A stretch of 64,000 nt of DNA from Pseudomonadota bacterium (GTDB lineage Bacteria > Pseudomonadota > Gammaproteobacteria > Steroidobacterales > Steroidobacteraceae): assembly GCA_018241525.1 (NCBI GenBank), contig JAFEDR010000009.1, positions 1 to 64,000 of the forward strand. Direction: 5' to 3'. Made by a program: the position numbers and the translations under genes. Of the stretch, positions 1 through 9,160 are shown piece by piece. The notes beneath the pieces were generated by a model. The model had not been told where the DNA came from and made no database searches. It worked only from the letters and a program-made list of their open reading frames with translations. Each line of letters begins with the position of its first letter. Within the stretch, counting starts at the first letter, position 1.

Positions 1-80
1 CACCGGTCGGCACCGGTCGGCACCGGTCGGCACCGGTCGGCACCGGTCGGCACCGCTCGGCACCGGTCGGCACCGGTCGC
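1..80. repeat. 10-bp tandem repeat, 8 copies
   Basis: Eight head-to-tail copies of CACCGGTCGG fill the start of the window. The sixth copy has one change (CACCGCTCGG) and the last ends in C instead of G. The array may continue to the left of the window. It lies just upstream of an XRE/nucleotidyltransferase pair. There are no spacers, so it is not a CRISPR array. I see no coding role. Confidence 0.95.
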
Positions 81-102
81 CTCACCGGACCGAACGTGAC
101 CC

Positions 103-138
103 TTGCGCTCGAGTCTTGTTATAGTATATTAACTATAA
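103..138 (+). promoter_or_regulatory. Probable promoter and operator of the XRE/nucleotidyltransferase pair
   Basis: An inverted repeat TTATAGT-6 nt-ACTATAA (119-138) lies 15 bp before the first start codon. It overlaps a plausible promoter: TTGCGC at 103-108, a 16-bp spacer and TATATT at 125-130. An AT-rich palindrome over the -10 box of a gene encoding a DNA-binding protein suggests autoregulation, as is usual in toxin-antitoxin operons. The autoregulation is inferred. Confidence 0.55.
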
Positions 139-153
139 TGACTGGGGCAATCG

Positions 154-618
154 ATGGCGGCAGACAGCGAAACGATTCAGGCGTTGCGAGGCGATGTCGC
201 GCATCAGATTGCGCGTCACATCCGGCGGCTCGGGTTCACGCAGCTTGCCGCCTCGAAGCAGCTCAAGGTGCCGCAACCAACCCTCAGCAAGATCGCGAAC
301 GGCGACACCGTGGGTCTTTCCCTCGAACTGTTGCTGCGGATCGCAGTGCGCGCCGGAATGCGTATGACGCTGCACACGGGATTCGTGCCACAAGAGGCGG
401 GAGCCTTTGTGAGCGCTGGCTTGCGGTCCCCGACCCGGGTCTATCCGTCGAGAGTCGCCGCCAGCGCTGGCGCAGCGATGCGAGATCCCCTGCGGCTTCA
501 GACCCCGGCCGAGAGGCTGGAGATATTTCTCGAGCACAATGAGCTCACGCACGAATTTCGGGCATCGGGTCTCGCCTCTGAGGCAATAGCCAAGTCCATT
601 CCGCCGAGCCACGCGTGA
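154..618 (+). CDS. XRE-family helix-turn-helix protein, possible antitoxin
   Basis: A 154-residue protein with an HTH fold at about residues 15-65. The turn and recognition helix read FTQLAASKQLKVPQPTLSKI, the pattern of small XRE proteins that act as antitoxins in HigA-like modules. The C-terminal half (about 75-154) is Arg/Ala-rich and not recognised. Its TGA stop overlaps the GTG start of the next gene by four bases (GTGA), so the two are probably translationally coupled. An AT-rich inverted repeat sits at its promoter. Function as an antitoxin to the downstream nucleotidyltransferase-like protein is inferred from order, overlap and operator; the HTH itself is clear. Confidence 0.7.
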   Translation: MAADSETIQALRGDVAHQIARHIRRLGFTQLAASKQLKVPQPTLSKIANGDTVGLSLELLLRIAVRAGMRMTLHTGFVPQEAGAFVSAGLRSPTRVYPSRVAASAGAAMRDPLRLQTPAERLEIFLEHNELTHEFRASGLASEAIAKSIPPSHA

Positions 619-1172
619 GAACGACCAAGAGTGGGCAGTCTGCCCTGCTGCTCCTCGACGTTGTCGAGATTCTGCGACGCGAGCACGTAGACTACGCAGT
701 GATAGGCGCGTTCGCCCTCGCGGTTCTCGGCGTCGTCCGTGCGACGACGGACGTCGACGCCCTGATATTTACGAAGCCTGGTCGCCTGGCAAAGCTTCGG
801 AGACCGTTCAGTCGCGCTGGCTTTCACATTGAGCTTCGCTCCGCGGACGAAGACGACCCAGTCTTCGGACTGCTCATCCTGAGCGATGACTTCGGCAATC
901 ACGTCGAGCTACTCGGCGGCCTTCGCAATCTGGATCCCGGGACCCTGTCCCGCACCTTGAAGGTCGAATTCCGCGGTGAGACCGTTAACGTCGTGGGTCG
1001 CGAGGACTTCATCGCGATGAAGTGCTTCGCAGGCGGTCCGCAGGACCTCCTCGATGCCCGGTCGGCTTATCAGTCCGCCCCGGGCCCAGTCGATCTGGAC
1101 CTACTACGCCTGGTGACCCGTCGATTCGGGCGCGAGGCCGCCGATCGACTGGAAGAAGTTGTGGCCGGCTGA
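615..1172 (+). CDS. Nucleotidyltransferase-fold protein, possible toxin
   Basis: A 185-residue protein with a GTG start. Residues about 30-50 contain GAFALAVLGVVRATTDVDAL, the glycine-rich loop followed by the T-x-D-x-D metal-binding acid pair of minimal nucleotidyltransferases (the MNT / AbiEii-like superfamily). A further acidic strand, HVELLGG, follows at about residue 97 and could give the third carboxylate. Such proteins transfer nucleotides to tRNA or protein and are toxins in several toxin-antitoxin and abortive-infection systems. It overlaps the XRE gene by four bases. Toxin function is an inference; a housekeeping nucleotidyltransferase-like role is the alternative. Confidence 0.65.
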   Translation: MRTTKSGQSALLLLDVVEILRREHVDYAVIGAFALAVLGVVRATTDVDALIFTKPGRLAKLRRPFSRAGFHIELRSADEDDPVFGLLILSDDFGNHVELLGGLRNLDPGTLSRTLKVEFRGETVNVVGREDFIAMKCFAGGPQDLLDARSAYQSAPGPVDLDLLRLVTRRFGREAADRLEEVVAG

Positions 1173-1258
1173 CATACGCCCTACGGCGGTACCCCGGTTG
1201 GACCTACTGCTAGGGCGACCAATCTTTTATCCGGAGCAGAAAGTCCTCTCCTCGTGTT

Positions 1259-1531
1259 TGGTCAACCAGTCGCGGTGATGAGGAGCTGCACCCGCACCTG
1301 CCATCGTTCGACGCGACTGGAGCGACACCGAGCCAGATTGCTCGGGTGAGCGGGCATTCGACGCGAGTCGGCGCCACACAGGACCTGACATCCGCAGGGG
1401 CCTCGCTCCCCGAAGTCATGCTGGCGGGCGGCTGGCGTAGCCCCACAATGCCGACGCACCATTCGAGGAAGCTGTCCGCGCAAAGCGGCGCAATGAAACG
1501 TTGGCTCCGCACGTCTCGAGAGTCTCGATAA
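1259..1531 (+). pseudogene. C-terminal remnant of a tyrosine recombinase (integrase)
   Basis: The frame reads ...PSQIARVSGHSTRVGATQDL and then GASLPEVMLAGGWRSPTMP. This matches the end of phage/plasmid-type tyrosine recombinases: the SGHS-x-RVG box with the catalytic His and Arg, then the LAGGW box. The usual final Tyr region is degraded (PTHHSRKL where PxxYxR is expected). No start codon or catalytic core precedes it: the frame is closed by TAG at 1211. It is therefore a fragment left from a lost integrative element. It supports reading the flanking 1-3.3 kb as accessory DNA. Confidence 0.7.
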
Positions 1532-1834
1532 GAGAACGAACTCGGTCTCGCGTTGGCGGACCTCGTCGCCCCTGGCAAATCGTGTGATGTTGCGGACGGG
1601 CGCGACTTCGTCGAGAACACCCTCTGAAACAGGGCGGCCGGGAGTTCTACCGCGACCTCAGGATCCCGTGCGCTCCAATGCGGTGCCGCGCCGCCGTCGG
1701 GAACGGCTTCCGACGGTCCGCAGGTCGCGCCGAGGCACTCTCGATTTATCTATTCAATGCAATGAGATACATCGCACCTAACTACAAGATTCTAGTGGTT
1801 GCACGCTCGGATATAAATATGCATTTATCTATTC
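1532..1834. other. Intergenic region with AT-rich direct repeats
   Basis: No gene is supported here. The right part is unusually AT-rich for this chromosome. It carries two exact 13-bp direct repeats, ATTTATCTATTCA, at 1744-1756 and 1823-1835, and a -10-like TATAAA at 1812-1817. The second repeat ends on the first base of the next start codon. These are probably the promoter and binding sites of the HTH-HipA gene that follows. Confidence 0.5.
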
Positions 1835-3277
1835 ATGGCATTCGACATCGGCCGACTGCTCCCACGCCTTTCCGGCGGCCCGACCGGAGCCCCTGAGCTC
1901 ACGGCCGCGCTCGGCATTTCCCCGCCGACGCTGTCGCGCGCGCTCACGTCGCTTCAACGCCAAGGCAGCGTGCTCAAGATCGGTGTAACGCGCGGCGCGC
2001 GCTACGCGCTCCGCCGCTCCGTTCCGGGAGCGGGAACCTCTTGGCCCATGTATAGAGTTGACGACGGCGGTCGCATCCACGAACTGGGCCAGCTCCATGC
2101 GCTGGAGCCCCGCCACTAATTCATCGAGTCGACGAACCAGCACCTCGCCGGGATCAGCGACGGCCTCCCGTATTGCCTGCAGGACCAGCGTCCGGCGGGA
2201 TTTCTCGGGCGCAGCCTCCCGTTGAACTACCCGGAACGCGACCTCCCGCCACGCGTCGCCGACCGGACCGATCATCACTATCTCGCATACCTGACGCGGC
2301 GCGACGCCGACAGCCGCGGCGACCTCATCGTCGGAAAGGAATCGCTCGAGCGTTACTTCGCAGAGCTCAGAACCCGACGGCCGATCCTGGGGACCGAGCG
2401 CAACACCCGCTACCCGGAACTCGCAGGCCTTGCGATCGCCGGCGAACTCCCCGGTTCCACAGCGCACGGCGAGCACTCCAAGTTCACTGCGCTGATCGCA
2501 CGTGACTCCGGGCCCGAGCACGTGATCGTGAAGTTCTCACCGCCCCGTTCGACTGCTGTCGGTCGGCGCTGGTCGGATCTCCTCGTCGCCGAACACCTCG
2601 CCCACCAGCATCTCGGGGACCCTGGGATCTCCACCTGCGCCTCGCGCATCCTCGAAGCCGCCGATCAGACCTTCCTCGAGGTCACGCACTTTGACCGTAT
2701 CGGCGCGGAGGGACGTCGCTGGGTCGTCTCACTGCTCTGCGTGGACGCAACATGCTACGGCCGGCTCGATCGCTGGCCGAATGCGGCGGCTCGGCTCCAT
2801 GCGGACGGCCTGCTCGACGGATCCGACGCCGACCGGATCCGGCTGCTGGAAGCCTTCGGGCTTCGAATCGCCAATACCGACCGGTACTTCCGCAACCTCG
2901 CCCTCTTCGATCGCTACGAGGGCAGGTTCACGCTCGCCCCCGTCTACGACATGCTGCCGATGCTCTATGCCCCGCAGAACGAGCAGCTGGTCACCCGGGA
3001 GTTCGAGGCCCCCTCGCCGACCGCCGAGACCCTGCGCCCGTGGTCCCGCGCGCGGGAACTCCCTCTCGCATACTGGGCCTTGGTCGCGAACAATCCGCGC
3101 GTGTCAGAACACTTTCGCTCCGTCTGCCGGATGGCAGGCGAGGCACTCACCATGGGCACCAGAGCGCACTGCGCGGACCTGATTCCGTCGTTCACCCTAT
3201 CAGGTGTCGGCGTTAGGACATTCTGTCCGTTTGACGCTCTAGCGTGTCATTGCACGGATTTCCGCCCAATCGATTGA
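1835..3277 (+). pseudogene. HipA-family (YjjJ-type) gene interrupted by one in-frame stop
   Basis: Read in one frame, this locus encodes an N-terminal winged helix (about residues 10-65, ISPPTLSRALTSLQRQGSV), then RVDDGGRIHELGQLHAL, and then a HipA-like kinase domain beginning around GLPYCLQDQRPAGFLGR. That is the architecture of YjjJ, a single-chain HipA relative with a fused HTH. A TAA at 2117-2119 splits it; frames on both sides are the same, so a single nonsense change is enough. The kinase motif normally N-x-D-x-H-x-G-N reads NTDRYFRNLALF, with Tyr for His and Arg for Gly, a second sign of decay. A TTG at 2222 could restart the C-terminal part. A sequencing error in the stop codon cannot be excluded. 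Confidence 0.75.
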
Positions 3278-3539
3278 AGATGTTCGCGTGTCGGTGCCTC
3301 GGGGAAGCGGTTTCAATCGTCGAGCATCGCCGCATTTGGTGAGAGTCACGTAATCCGTCAGTAGACCTGAAGAGAGCTCGGAACGAGCCACTCTGCCTGG
3401 ATCCCAACCTTCAGCGCTTGAGCGGGATCACGCCGGTCTTACAGAAATTACTTCTCAGGACGCCAGAATCATGCGATCGATCGTCGCACGAGAAGCGTTA
3501 ACGTCGGATGCGACAACATCGTCTGAAACCGAATTGGTC

Positions 3540-4385
3540 CTAGAGAAGGTCCTTCCTACCCGCACCGGAGCCTTCGGCCGCGCGCTCGACGGCAGCGCAG
3601 GGACTTTGGAAGTCAGGATCGCGCTTTTCGAAGAATGCGCGAACACCCTCGACGGGCTCGCCCGACTCCAAAGAATCCTCGTGCGCGAGGCGCTCCGCCT
3701 GTAGGTGCTCGCGTAGCGACGTGTTGAATGCGGAGGCGTGCAGCGCCCGGAGCTTGGCGATAGCCCGCGTCGGCCCTGCCGCAAGCTGGCGCGCGATCGC
3801 CTGGGTCCGGGCGACGACCTCGGCGGCGGGTACGACCGCATATGCGAGGCCCCAGTCGAGTGCCACTGCCGCATCGATGCGCTCGGCGAGCAGCAGCGTC
3901 GAGAGCGACCGACCCCCGCCGATGCGCCGCGCGAGGTGGTAGATCGAGCCTGAGTCGGGCACGAAGCCGAGCTTGATGAACGACGGCGCGAAGAACGCCG
4001 AGTCCGCGGCCACGATGATGTCGGCGGCGAGCGCGAGCGTCATGCCGCCACCGACCGCCGCGCCGTTCACCGCCGCCAGCACCGGAAAGCGGAACTCGCT
4101 CAGTCTCAGGATCAACGGGTCCATGAATCGCCGGACCTGGACGTGTGCACGCTGCCGGGCCTCGATGGTCGACAAGTCGACAGACCGCAGGTCGAGTCCG
4201 CTGCAGAACACTTCGCCAAAGCCGGTGATCACCACCGCCCGCGCCCCGCTGTCGGCGCGCTGGATCCGGTCCAGTGCCAGGTTCACGTCGCGGATGATCG
4301 CGCCATCGAGCGCGTTACAGACATCCGGATTGCGCAGGGTGAGGGTCGCAACACCGTCCGCGATGTCCATGTCGAGCGCGTTCAT
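3540..4385 (-). CDS. Enoyl-CoA hydratase/isomerase family protein
   Basis: A 281-residue crotonase-fold protein. Residues about 58-66 (FCSGLDLRS) and 105-120 (AVNGAAVGGGMTLALA) form the two halves of the oxyanion hole that holds the thioester. The catalytic-region helix reads LGFVPDSGSIYHLARRIG. Asp sits where hydratases have the second Glu, and the D-S-G-S pattern is more like the PaaG/ECI isomerases, so isomerisation of an enoyl-CoA is as likely as hydration. An AGGAG ribosome site precedes the ATG. It stands alone on the minus strand, downstream of the RND operon. The substrate is unknown. Confidence 0.85.
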   Translation of the reverse strand: MNALDMDIADGVATLTLRNPDVCNALDGAIIRDVNLALDRIQRADSGARAVVITGFGEVFCSGLDLRSVDLSTIEARQRAHVQVRRFMDPLILRLSEFRFPVLAAVNGAAVGGGMTLALAADIIVAADSAFFAPSFIKLGFVPDSGSIYHLARRIGGGRSLSTLLLAERIDAAVALDWGLAYAVVPAAEVVARTQAIARQLAAGPTRAIAKLRALHASAFNTSLREHLQAERLAHEDSLESGEPVEGVRAFFEKRDPDFQSPCAAVERAAEGSGAGRKDLL

Positions 4386-4521
4386 GACGGGGCTCTCCTG
4401 TACGGCCTAGATTTCGGCGCCGGTGCACCAAACGGCATCTCGGTATCGACGAACGCTCACACGGCAACCGGCCACGCCGGCCCACGTCTGGAGGGCGACG
4501 GTCGCCGCACCCTGCGCATGG

Positions 4522-5943
4522 TCAGTTTGCACGCGCGTAGTCCCCGGCGAGCGCCTTGTACAGCGCCGCGAGCGTCGTCGCACGCTGTGACACGGCTATC
4601 GCCAGCTGATCCTCGAGATCGAGCTGGGTCCGCTCGGCATCCAGCACCGTTAGCGTGTCGGCGGCACCTGCCTCGAAGCGTCGCTGCGCGAGGACCGTGG
4701 CGGCGCGTGCGGATGCCGCGGCGTCGGTCAGCGACACGGCGGACTGATTCGAGGCCCGGAACCCTGCCAAGGCGTTCTCGGTTTCCTCGAGCGCCCGCAG
4801 CACCGTGTCCTGATAGGCGGCGAGCGCCCCCGCCGCCCGGGCCTTCGAGGCGAGCACCCGCTGGCGAACGCGGCCGATATCGAGAAAGCTCCACGACAGC
4901 GTGGGGCCGTACTGCGAGCGCTGGGCCGCCGACGTGCCGATATCCTTCGCGAGCTGGCCCGTCCAGCCAAAGCTGCCGACGAGCGTTAACTGCGGCAGGA
5001 AATCCGCGGCATCAATGCCGATGCGCGCCGTCGCGGCGGCGAGCCGGCGCTCTGCCGCCCTGACGTCCGGCCGTCGGCGCAGCCAGGCATCGGGGGTGCC
5101 GACGGTCACGAGTGCCGGAAGCGTCGGCAGCGGCGCCGCCGGACCGAGGTCCGTCCTCAGCGACTCGACTCCCTGTGCCGTCAGCACCGCGAGGCGCTGC
5201 TCGTCACGGCTGATCGCGGCCTCCACCTGCGGCACGCGGGCCCGGGTGGCGAGCAGCAGGGCGCGGGCGCGAGAAACGTCCAGTTCGCTGCCCCGCCCGG
5301 CCGCGAGCCGCACCTCCAACAGGCGCTGGTTCTCCTCGAGGTTCGCGACGTTGCGCTGCTGCACACGCAACCGGTCCTGCTCCGCGCGGTACTCGAAGTA
5401 CGACTGCGCGACCTCGGCGATCACCGCCAGCCTCACGGCATCCAGCGACGCCTCCGCGGCCGACAGCTCTGCGTTCGCGGCTCGGCTCGCGCTGAGTGCG
5501 CCGCCGAACAGGTCGATTTCCCAGGCGGCGTCAAAGCCCGCCGCGAAGGTAGTGGTCGTGCCAATGCCGGGCGGGATGAACGGATCACGGGAACTCGGCG
5601 AGGAACGCGTGCGACTGGCCGACGCCGTGACGCTCGGGACTAGCGCGTAGAACGTGAGGCCGCGAAGCGCCCGCGCCTCGTTGAGTTGCGCCAGCGCCTG
5701 TTCCAGCGTCTTGTTGCGCGCAAGCGCAGCCGCAATCAGCCGATCGAGCGCGGGATCGCCGAACGCGCTCCACACGGATGGCGTCGGGGCGACCGCCGGA
5801 TCGAAGATTGAGGCATGAGCTTCGGTGAACGACGCCGGCAGCGTATCGACCGGCCGCACGTAGCGCGGTCCGAGTGAGCAGCCGCAGAGCCCGAGTACGC
5901 CCGCGAGGAGCACCGGCCAGCGAGCGAATGCGCCGCTAGTCAT
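4522..5943 (-). CDS. Outer-membrane efflux channel lipoprotein (NodT/OprM family)
   Basis: A 473-residue TolC-type channel for the RND pump encoded just upstream. A short signal peptide ends in a lipobox-like GLCGC, giving a lipidated Cys near residue 22. SLGPRYVRP follows, the standard beginning of mature OprM-like proteins. Two repeats of the outer-membrane-efflux domain follow, with long Ala-rich coiled-coil helices. I chose the ATG at 5943; a GTG at 5952 is also possible. The start lies inside the end of the pump gene (stop 5936-5938), so the two are coupled. It should form the trimeric outer-membrane duct. Confidence 0.93.
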   Translation of the reverse strand: MTSGAFARWPVLLAGVLGLCGCSLGPRYVRPVDTLPASFTEAHASIFDPAVAPTPSVWSAFGDPALDRLIAAALARNKTLEQALAQLNEARALRGLTFYALVPSVTASASRTRSSPSSRDPFIPPGIGTTTTFAAGFDAAWEIDLFGGALSASRAANAELSAAEASLDAVRLAVIAEVAQSYFEYRAEQDRLRVQQRNVANLEENQRLLEVRLAAGRGSELDVSRARALLLATRARVPQVEAAISRDEQRLAVLTAQGVESLRTDLGPAAPLPTLPALVTVGTPDAWLRRRPDVRAAERRLAAATARIGIDAADFLPQLTLVGSFGWTGQLAKDIGTSAAQRSQYGPTLSWSFLDIGRVRQRVLASKARAAGALAAYQDTVLRALEETENALAGFRASNQSAVSLTDAAASARAATVLAQRRFEAGAADTLTVLDAERTQLDLEDQLAIAVSQRATTLAALYKALAGDYARAN

Positions 5944-8900
5944 GGCCGGCACCTACGGCCGACGAGGGCTGCCGCCGCTCGGCGAATGAACGCAGAACTA
6001 CGTAGAACACCGGCGTCAGGAAGAGTCCGAAGGCAGTGACGCCGAGCATGCCGAAGAACACGGTGACGCCCATCACGTTGCGAACCTCGGAGCCGGCACC
6101 GTGTGCAAAGACGAGCGGCACGACGCCCATGATGAAGGCGAAGCTGGTCATCAGGATCGGCCGCAGCCGCAGGCGGCACGCCTCGATGGCTGCCTCGATC
6201 GCGCTGCGCCCACCGCGTTCGAGCTCGCGGGCGAACTCCACGATCAGGATGGCGTTCTTGCACGACAGCCCCATCAGCACGACGAGCCCGATCTGCGTGA
6301 AGATGTTGTTGTCGAGGAAGGACGGTGGCCCTTTGGGCGGAAACACCGCCAGCGACAGGCCATGCACCAGGTTGATCGTCCAGATGCCGCCCATGGCTGC
6401 CAGCAAGGCCATTGGCACGATCAGGATCACCGCGAGCGGCAGCGACCAGCTCTCGTAGAGCGCCGCGAGCAGCAGGAATACCAGCATCACGCACATCGGA
6501 AAGACGAACAGCGCCGCACGCCCCTGGATCACCTGCTGGTAGGTGAGGCCCGACCATTCGAAGGTCAGGCCGTTCGGCAGCAACTGCTGCGCCAGAGATG
6601 AGACCTTGGCAAGCGCCTGCGAGGACGACAACTTCGACGGGTCGGCGCCGCCGGAGAGGTCTGCGGCGGGGTAGCCGTTGTAGCGGATCACCGGGTCCGG
6701 GCCGTAGGTCGGCCTGATATCGAGGACGCTGCCGATCGGGACCATGTGGCCGGCCGCATTGCGCGTCTTGAGATCGGCGATATCGGACTCCGAGCTTCGA
6801 AACGGTGCGTCGGCCTGCACATAGACGCCGTAGGTCTTGCCGAACAGGTTGAAATCGTTGACGTAGGCCGAGCCGAGGTAGACCTGCAGCGTGTCGAATA
6901 CGTTCGAGAGCGGCACGCCCTGCTGCTTGGCGCGGACCCGGTCGACGACCGTCTCCAGCTGCGGTACGTTCGACTGGTACGAGCTCAGCACCGAGTAGGG
7001 GTTGAAACCGGCCGTCTGGCGCAGGGTCGCGGCGAGCGTCTGCACTTGGGTGTTGAGCTCGCCATAGCCGAGCCCTGCCCGGTCTTCGATGTACATCTCG
7101 AAGCCCGCGGCGTTGCCGAGGCCCAGCACCGGCGGCGGCATCAGGGCGAACCCAAGTCCCTCGCGCAGCTGGCTGAATTGCGCCGACAGCGCGACCGAGA
7201 CCTCGGCCGCCGTCTGGCTGCGCTCGTCGAACGGCTTGAGCCCAAAGAACACGGTCGCGGTGTTCGGGGTGTTGGAGAAATGCACGCCGTTGAGGCCGGG
7301 AAACTCGACCGCGTTTGCCACACCCGGCGTCCTGAGGGCGATCTCCGTCATCCGCTCGACCAGGCGCTGCGTGCGATCGATCGACGCGCCTTCCGGCAGC
7401 AGGGCGACGCCGAATAGGTACTGCTTGTCCTGGGTCGGGATGAATCCGCTCGGCACGCCGCGGAAGGCGAATACCGCGACGACGATCAGGACAGCGTAGA
7501 TCACGAGCATGCGCCCGGTGCGCCTCGTGATCCGCGCGATTCGGGATGCGTAGCCGTCGCCTGCGCGCTTGAACACGCGGTTGAACGGCCGGAAGAACCC
7601 ACCGAACAGGCGATCGATGGTGCGGCCCAGCAGGTCGGTAGGAGCGCCCTGCGGCCGCAGCAGCGTCGCGGCTAGCGCCGGCGATAGCGTCAGCGAGTTG
7701 ATCGCCGAGATCACGGTCGAGATGGCGATCGTCACGGCGAACTGGCGGTAGAACTGCCCCGTGACGCCTCCGAGGAAGGCGATCGGGACGAATACTGCCG
7801 TCAGTACCAGGGCGATGGCGACGATCGGGGCCGAGACCTCCGACATGGCCTTGTGGGCCGCCTCCCGCGCCAGGAGTCCTTCGTGGATGTTGCGCTCGAC
7901 GTTCTCGACGACGACGATCGCGTCGTCGACCACGATGCCGATCGCAAGCACGAGGCCGAACAGCGTCAGGACGTTCAGCGAGAACCCGAGCAGCCAGAGC
8001 ACGGCGAACGTGCCGACGATCGAGATGGGCACGGCCAGCAGCGGGATGATCGAGGCACGCCAGGTCTGCAGGAACACCAGCACGACGATCACAACCAGCA
8101 GGGTCGCCTCGAACAGGGTCTGGATGACCGACCGGATTGACTCGCGCACGAACACGGTCGGGTCATAGGCGATCTGGTACGAGACGCCCTGCGGGAACAG
8201 CCGGCTGAGTTCGGCCATCTTGGCCCGGACGCTGTCCGAGATCGCGATGGAGTTCGCACCCGGGGATTCGAAGATGGCGATCGCGGCAGCCTGGCGGTTG
8301 TCGAGCAGCGACCGCAGCGAGTAGTCGGACGCGCCGAGTTCCACGCGGCCGACGTCCGCGAGGCGGGTCACCTCGCCGTGCGGCCCGGCCTTGAGCACGA
8401 CTTCGCCGAACTCCTCGACGCTCGCGAGGCGGCCGCGGGCATTGATCGACAGCTGCAGGCCCCGCTCGGTGGGCTGCGGCGGCCCGCCGAGGGTACCGGC
8501 GGAGACCTGCACGTTCTGCTCGCGGATCGCGTTCACGACGTCCGTCGCCGTCAGGCCGCGCGCGGCCACCTTGGCGGGATCGAGCCAGACGCGCATCGCG
8601 TAGCTGCCGGCGCCGAACACGATGGCGGAGCCGACGCCCGGCAGGCGCGCGAGCTCGTCGCGCACGTGCAGGTTCGCGTAGTTGGCGAGGTACAGGCCAT
8701 CGTACCGCCGGTCGGGGGAAGTCAGGTGCACGACCATCGTCAGCGACGGCGACTGCTTCTGGGTGGTCACGCCAAGCGCGCGCACCGCGTCCGGGAGGCG
8801 CGCGGTGGCCTGGGCGACCCGGTTCTGCACCTGCACCGCCGCGAGATCGATGTCGGTGCCGAGCTTGAACGTGACGTTGAGCTGCATCACGCCGTCGGAC

Positions 8901-9154
8901 CCGGCGACGGACTTCATGTAGATCAGGCCTTCGACGCCGTTGATGGCCTCCTCGATCGGTGCCGCCACTGTCTCGGAGATGATCTTCGGGTTGGCGCCCG
9001 GGTAGACCGCGCGGACCTGGACCGTCGGCGGTACCACCGACGGGTACTCGGTGATCGGGATGTTCGGGATCGCGATCAGCCCGGCCGCGAAAATCAGGAT
9101 GGACAGCACGGCCGCAAAGATCGGCCGGTCGATGAAGAACCGCGACAGATCCAT
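5936..9154 (-). CDS. RND multidrug efflux transporter (HAE1 family)
   Basis: A 1072-residue inner-membrane proton/drug antiporter of the MexB/AcrB type, at the full length expected. It begins MDLSRFFIDRPIFAAVLSI and carries the proton-relay Asp pair in TM4 (GIVVDDAIVVVENVERN, about residues 407-408). Large periplasmic loops sit between TM1-2 and TM7-8. The late segment PILMTSFAFIMGVVPL is typical of HAE1 pumps. It lies between the membrane-fusion gene (6-bp gap) and the channel gene (overlap), forming a complete tripartite operon. No dedicated repressor gene adjoins it. The substrate range cannot be predicted. Confidence 0.96.
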   Translation of the reverse strand: MDLSRFFIDRPIFAAVLSILIFAAGLIAIPNIPITEYPSVVPPTVQVRAVYPGANPKIISETVAAPIEEAINGVEGLIYMKSVAGSDGVMQLNVTFKLGTDIDLAAVQVQNRVAQATARLPDAVRALGVTTQKQSPSLTMVVHLTSPDRRYDGLYLANYANLHVRDELARLPGVGSAIVFGAGSYAMRVWLDPAKVAARGLTATDVVNAIREQNVQVSAGTLGGPPQPTERGLQLSINARGRLASVEEFGEVVLKAGPHGEVTRLADVGRVELGASDYSLRSLLDNRQAAAIAIFESPGANSIAISDSVRAKMAELSRLFPQGVSYQIAYDPTVFVRESIRSVIQTLFEATLLVVIVVLVFLQTWRASIIPLLAVPISIVGTFAVLWLLGFSLNVLTLFGLVLAIGIVVDDAIVVVENVERNIHEGLLAREAAHKAMSEVSAPIVAIALVLTAVFVPIAFLGGVTGQFYRQFAVTIAISTVISAINSLTLSPALAATLLRPQGAPTDLLGRTIDRLFGGFFRPFNRVFKRAGDGYASRIARITRRTGRMLVIYAVLIVVAVFAFRGVPSGFIPTQDKQYLFGVALLPEGASIDRTQRLVERMTEIALRTPGVANAVEFPGLNGVHFSNTPNTATVFFGLKPFDERSQTAAEVSVALSAQFSQLREGLGFALMPPPVLGLGNAAGFEMYIEDRAGLGYGELNTQVQTLAATLRQTAGFNPYSVLSSYQSNVPQLETVVDRVRAKQQGVPLSNVFDTLQVYLGSAYVNDFNLFGKTYGVYVQADAPFRSSESDIADLKTRNAAGHMVPIGSVLDIRPTYGPDPVIRYNGYPAADLSGGADPSKLSSSQALAKVSSLAQQLLPNGLTFEWSGLTYQQVIQGRAALFVFPMCVMLVFLLLAALYESWSLPLAVILIVPMALLAAMGGIWTINLVHGLSLAVFPPKGPPSFLDNNIFTQIGLVVLMGLSCKNAILIVEFARELERGGRSAIEAAIEACRLRLRPILMTSFAFIMGVVPLVFAHGAGSEVRNVMGVTVFFGMLGVTAFGLFLTPVFYVVLRSFAERRQPSSAVGAGHD

Positions 9155-9160
9155 GGGCTG

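Noticed and set aside
1..80. The tandem repeat as a CRISPR array
   Set aside because: Units are 10 bp with no spacers and no cas genes nearby.
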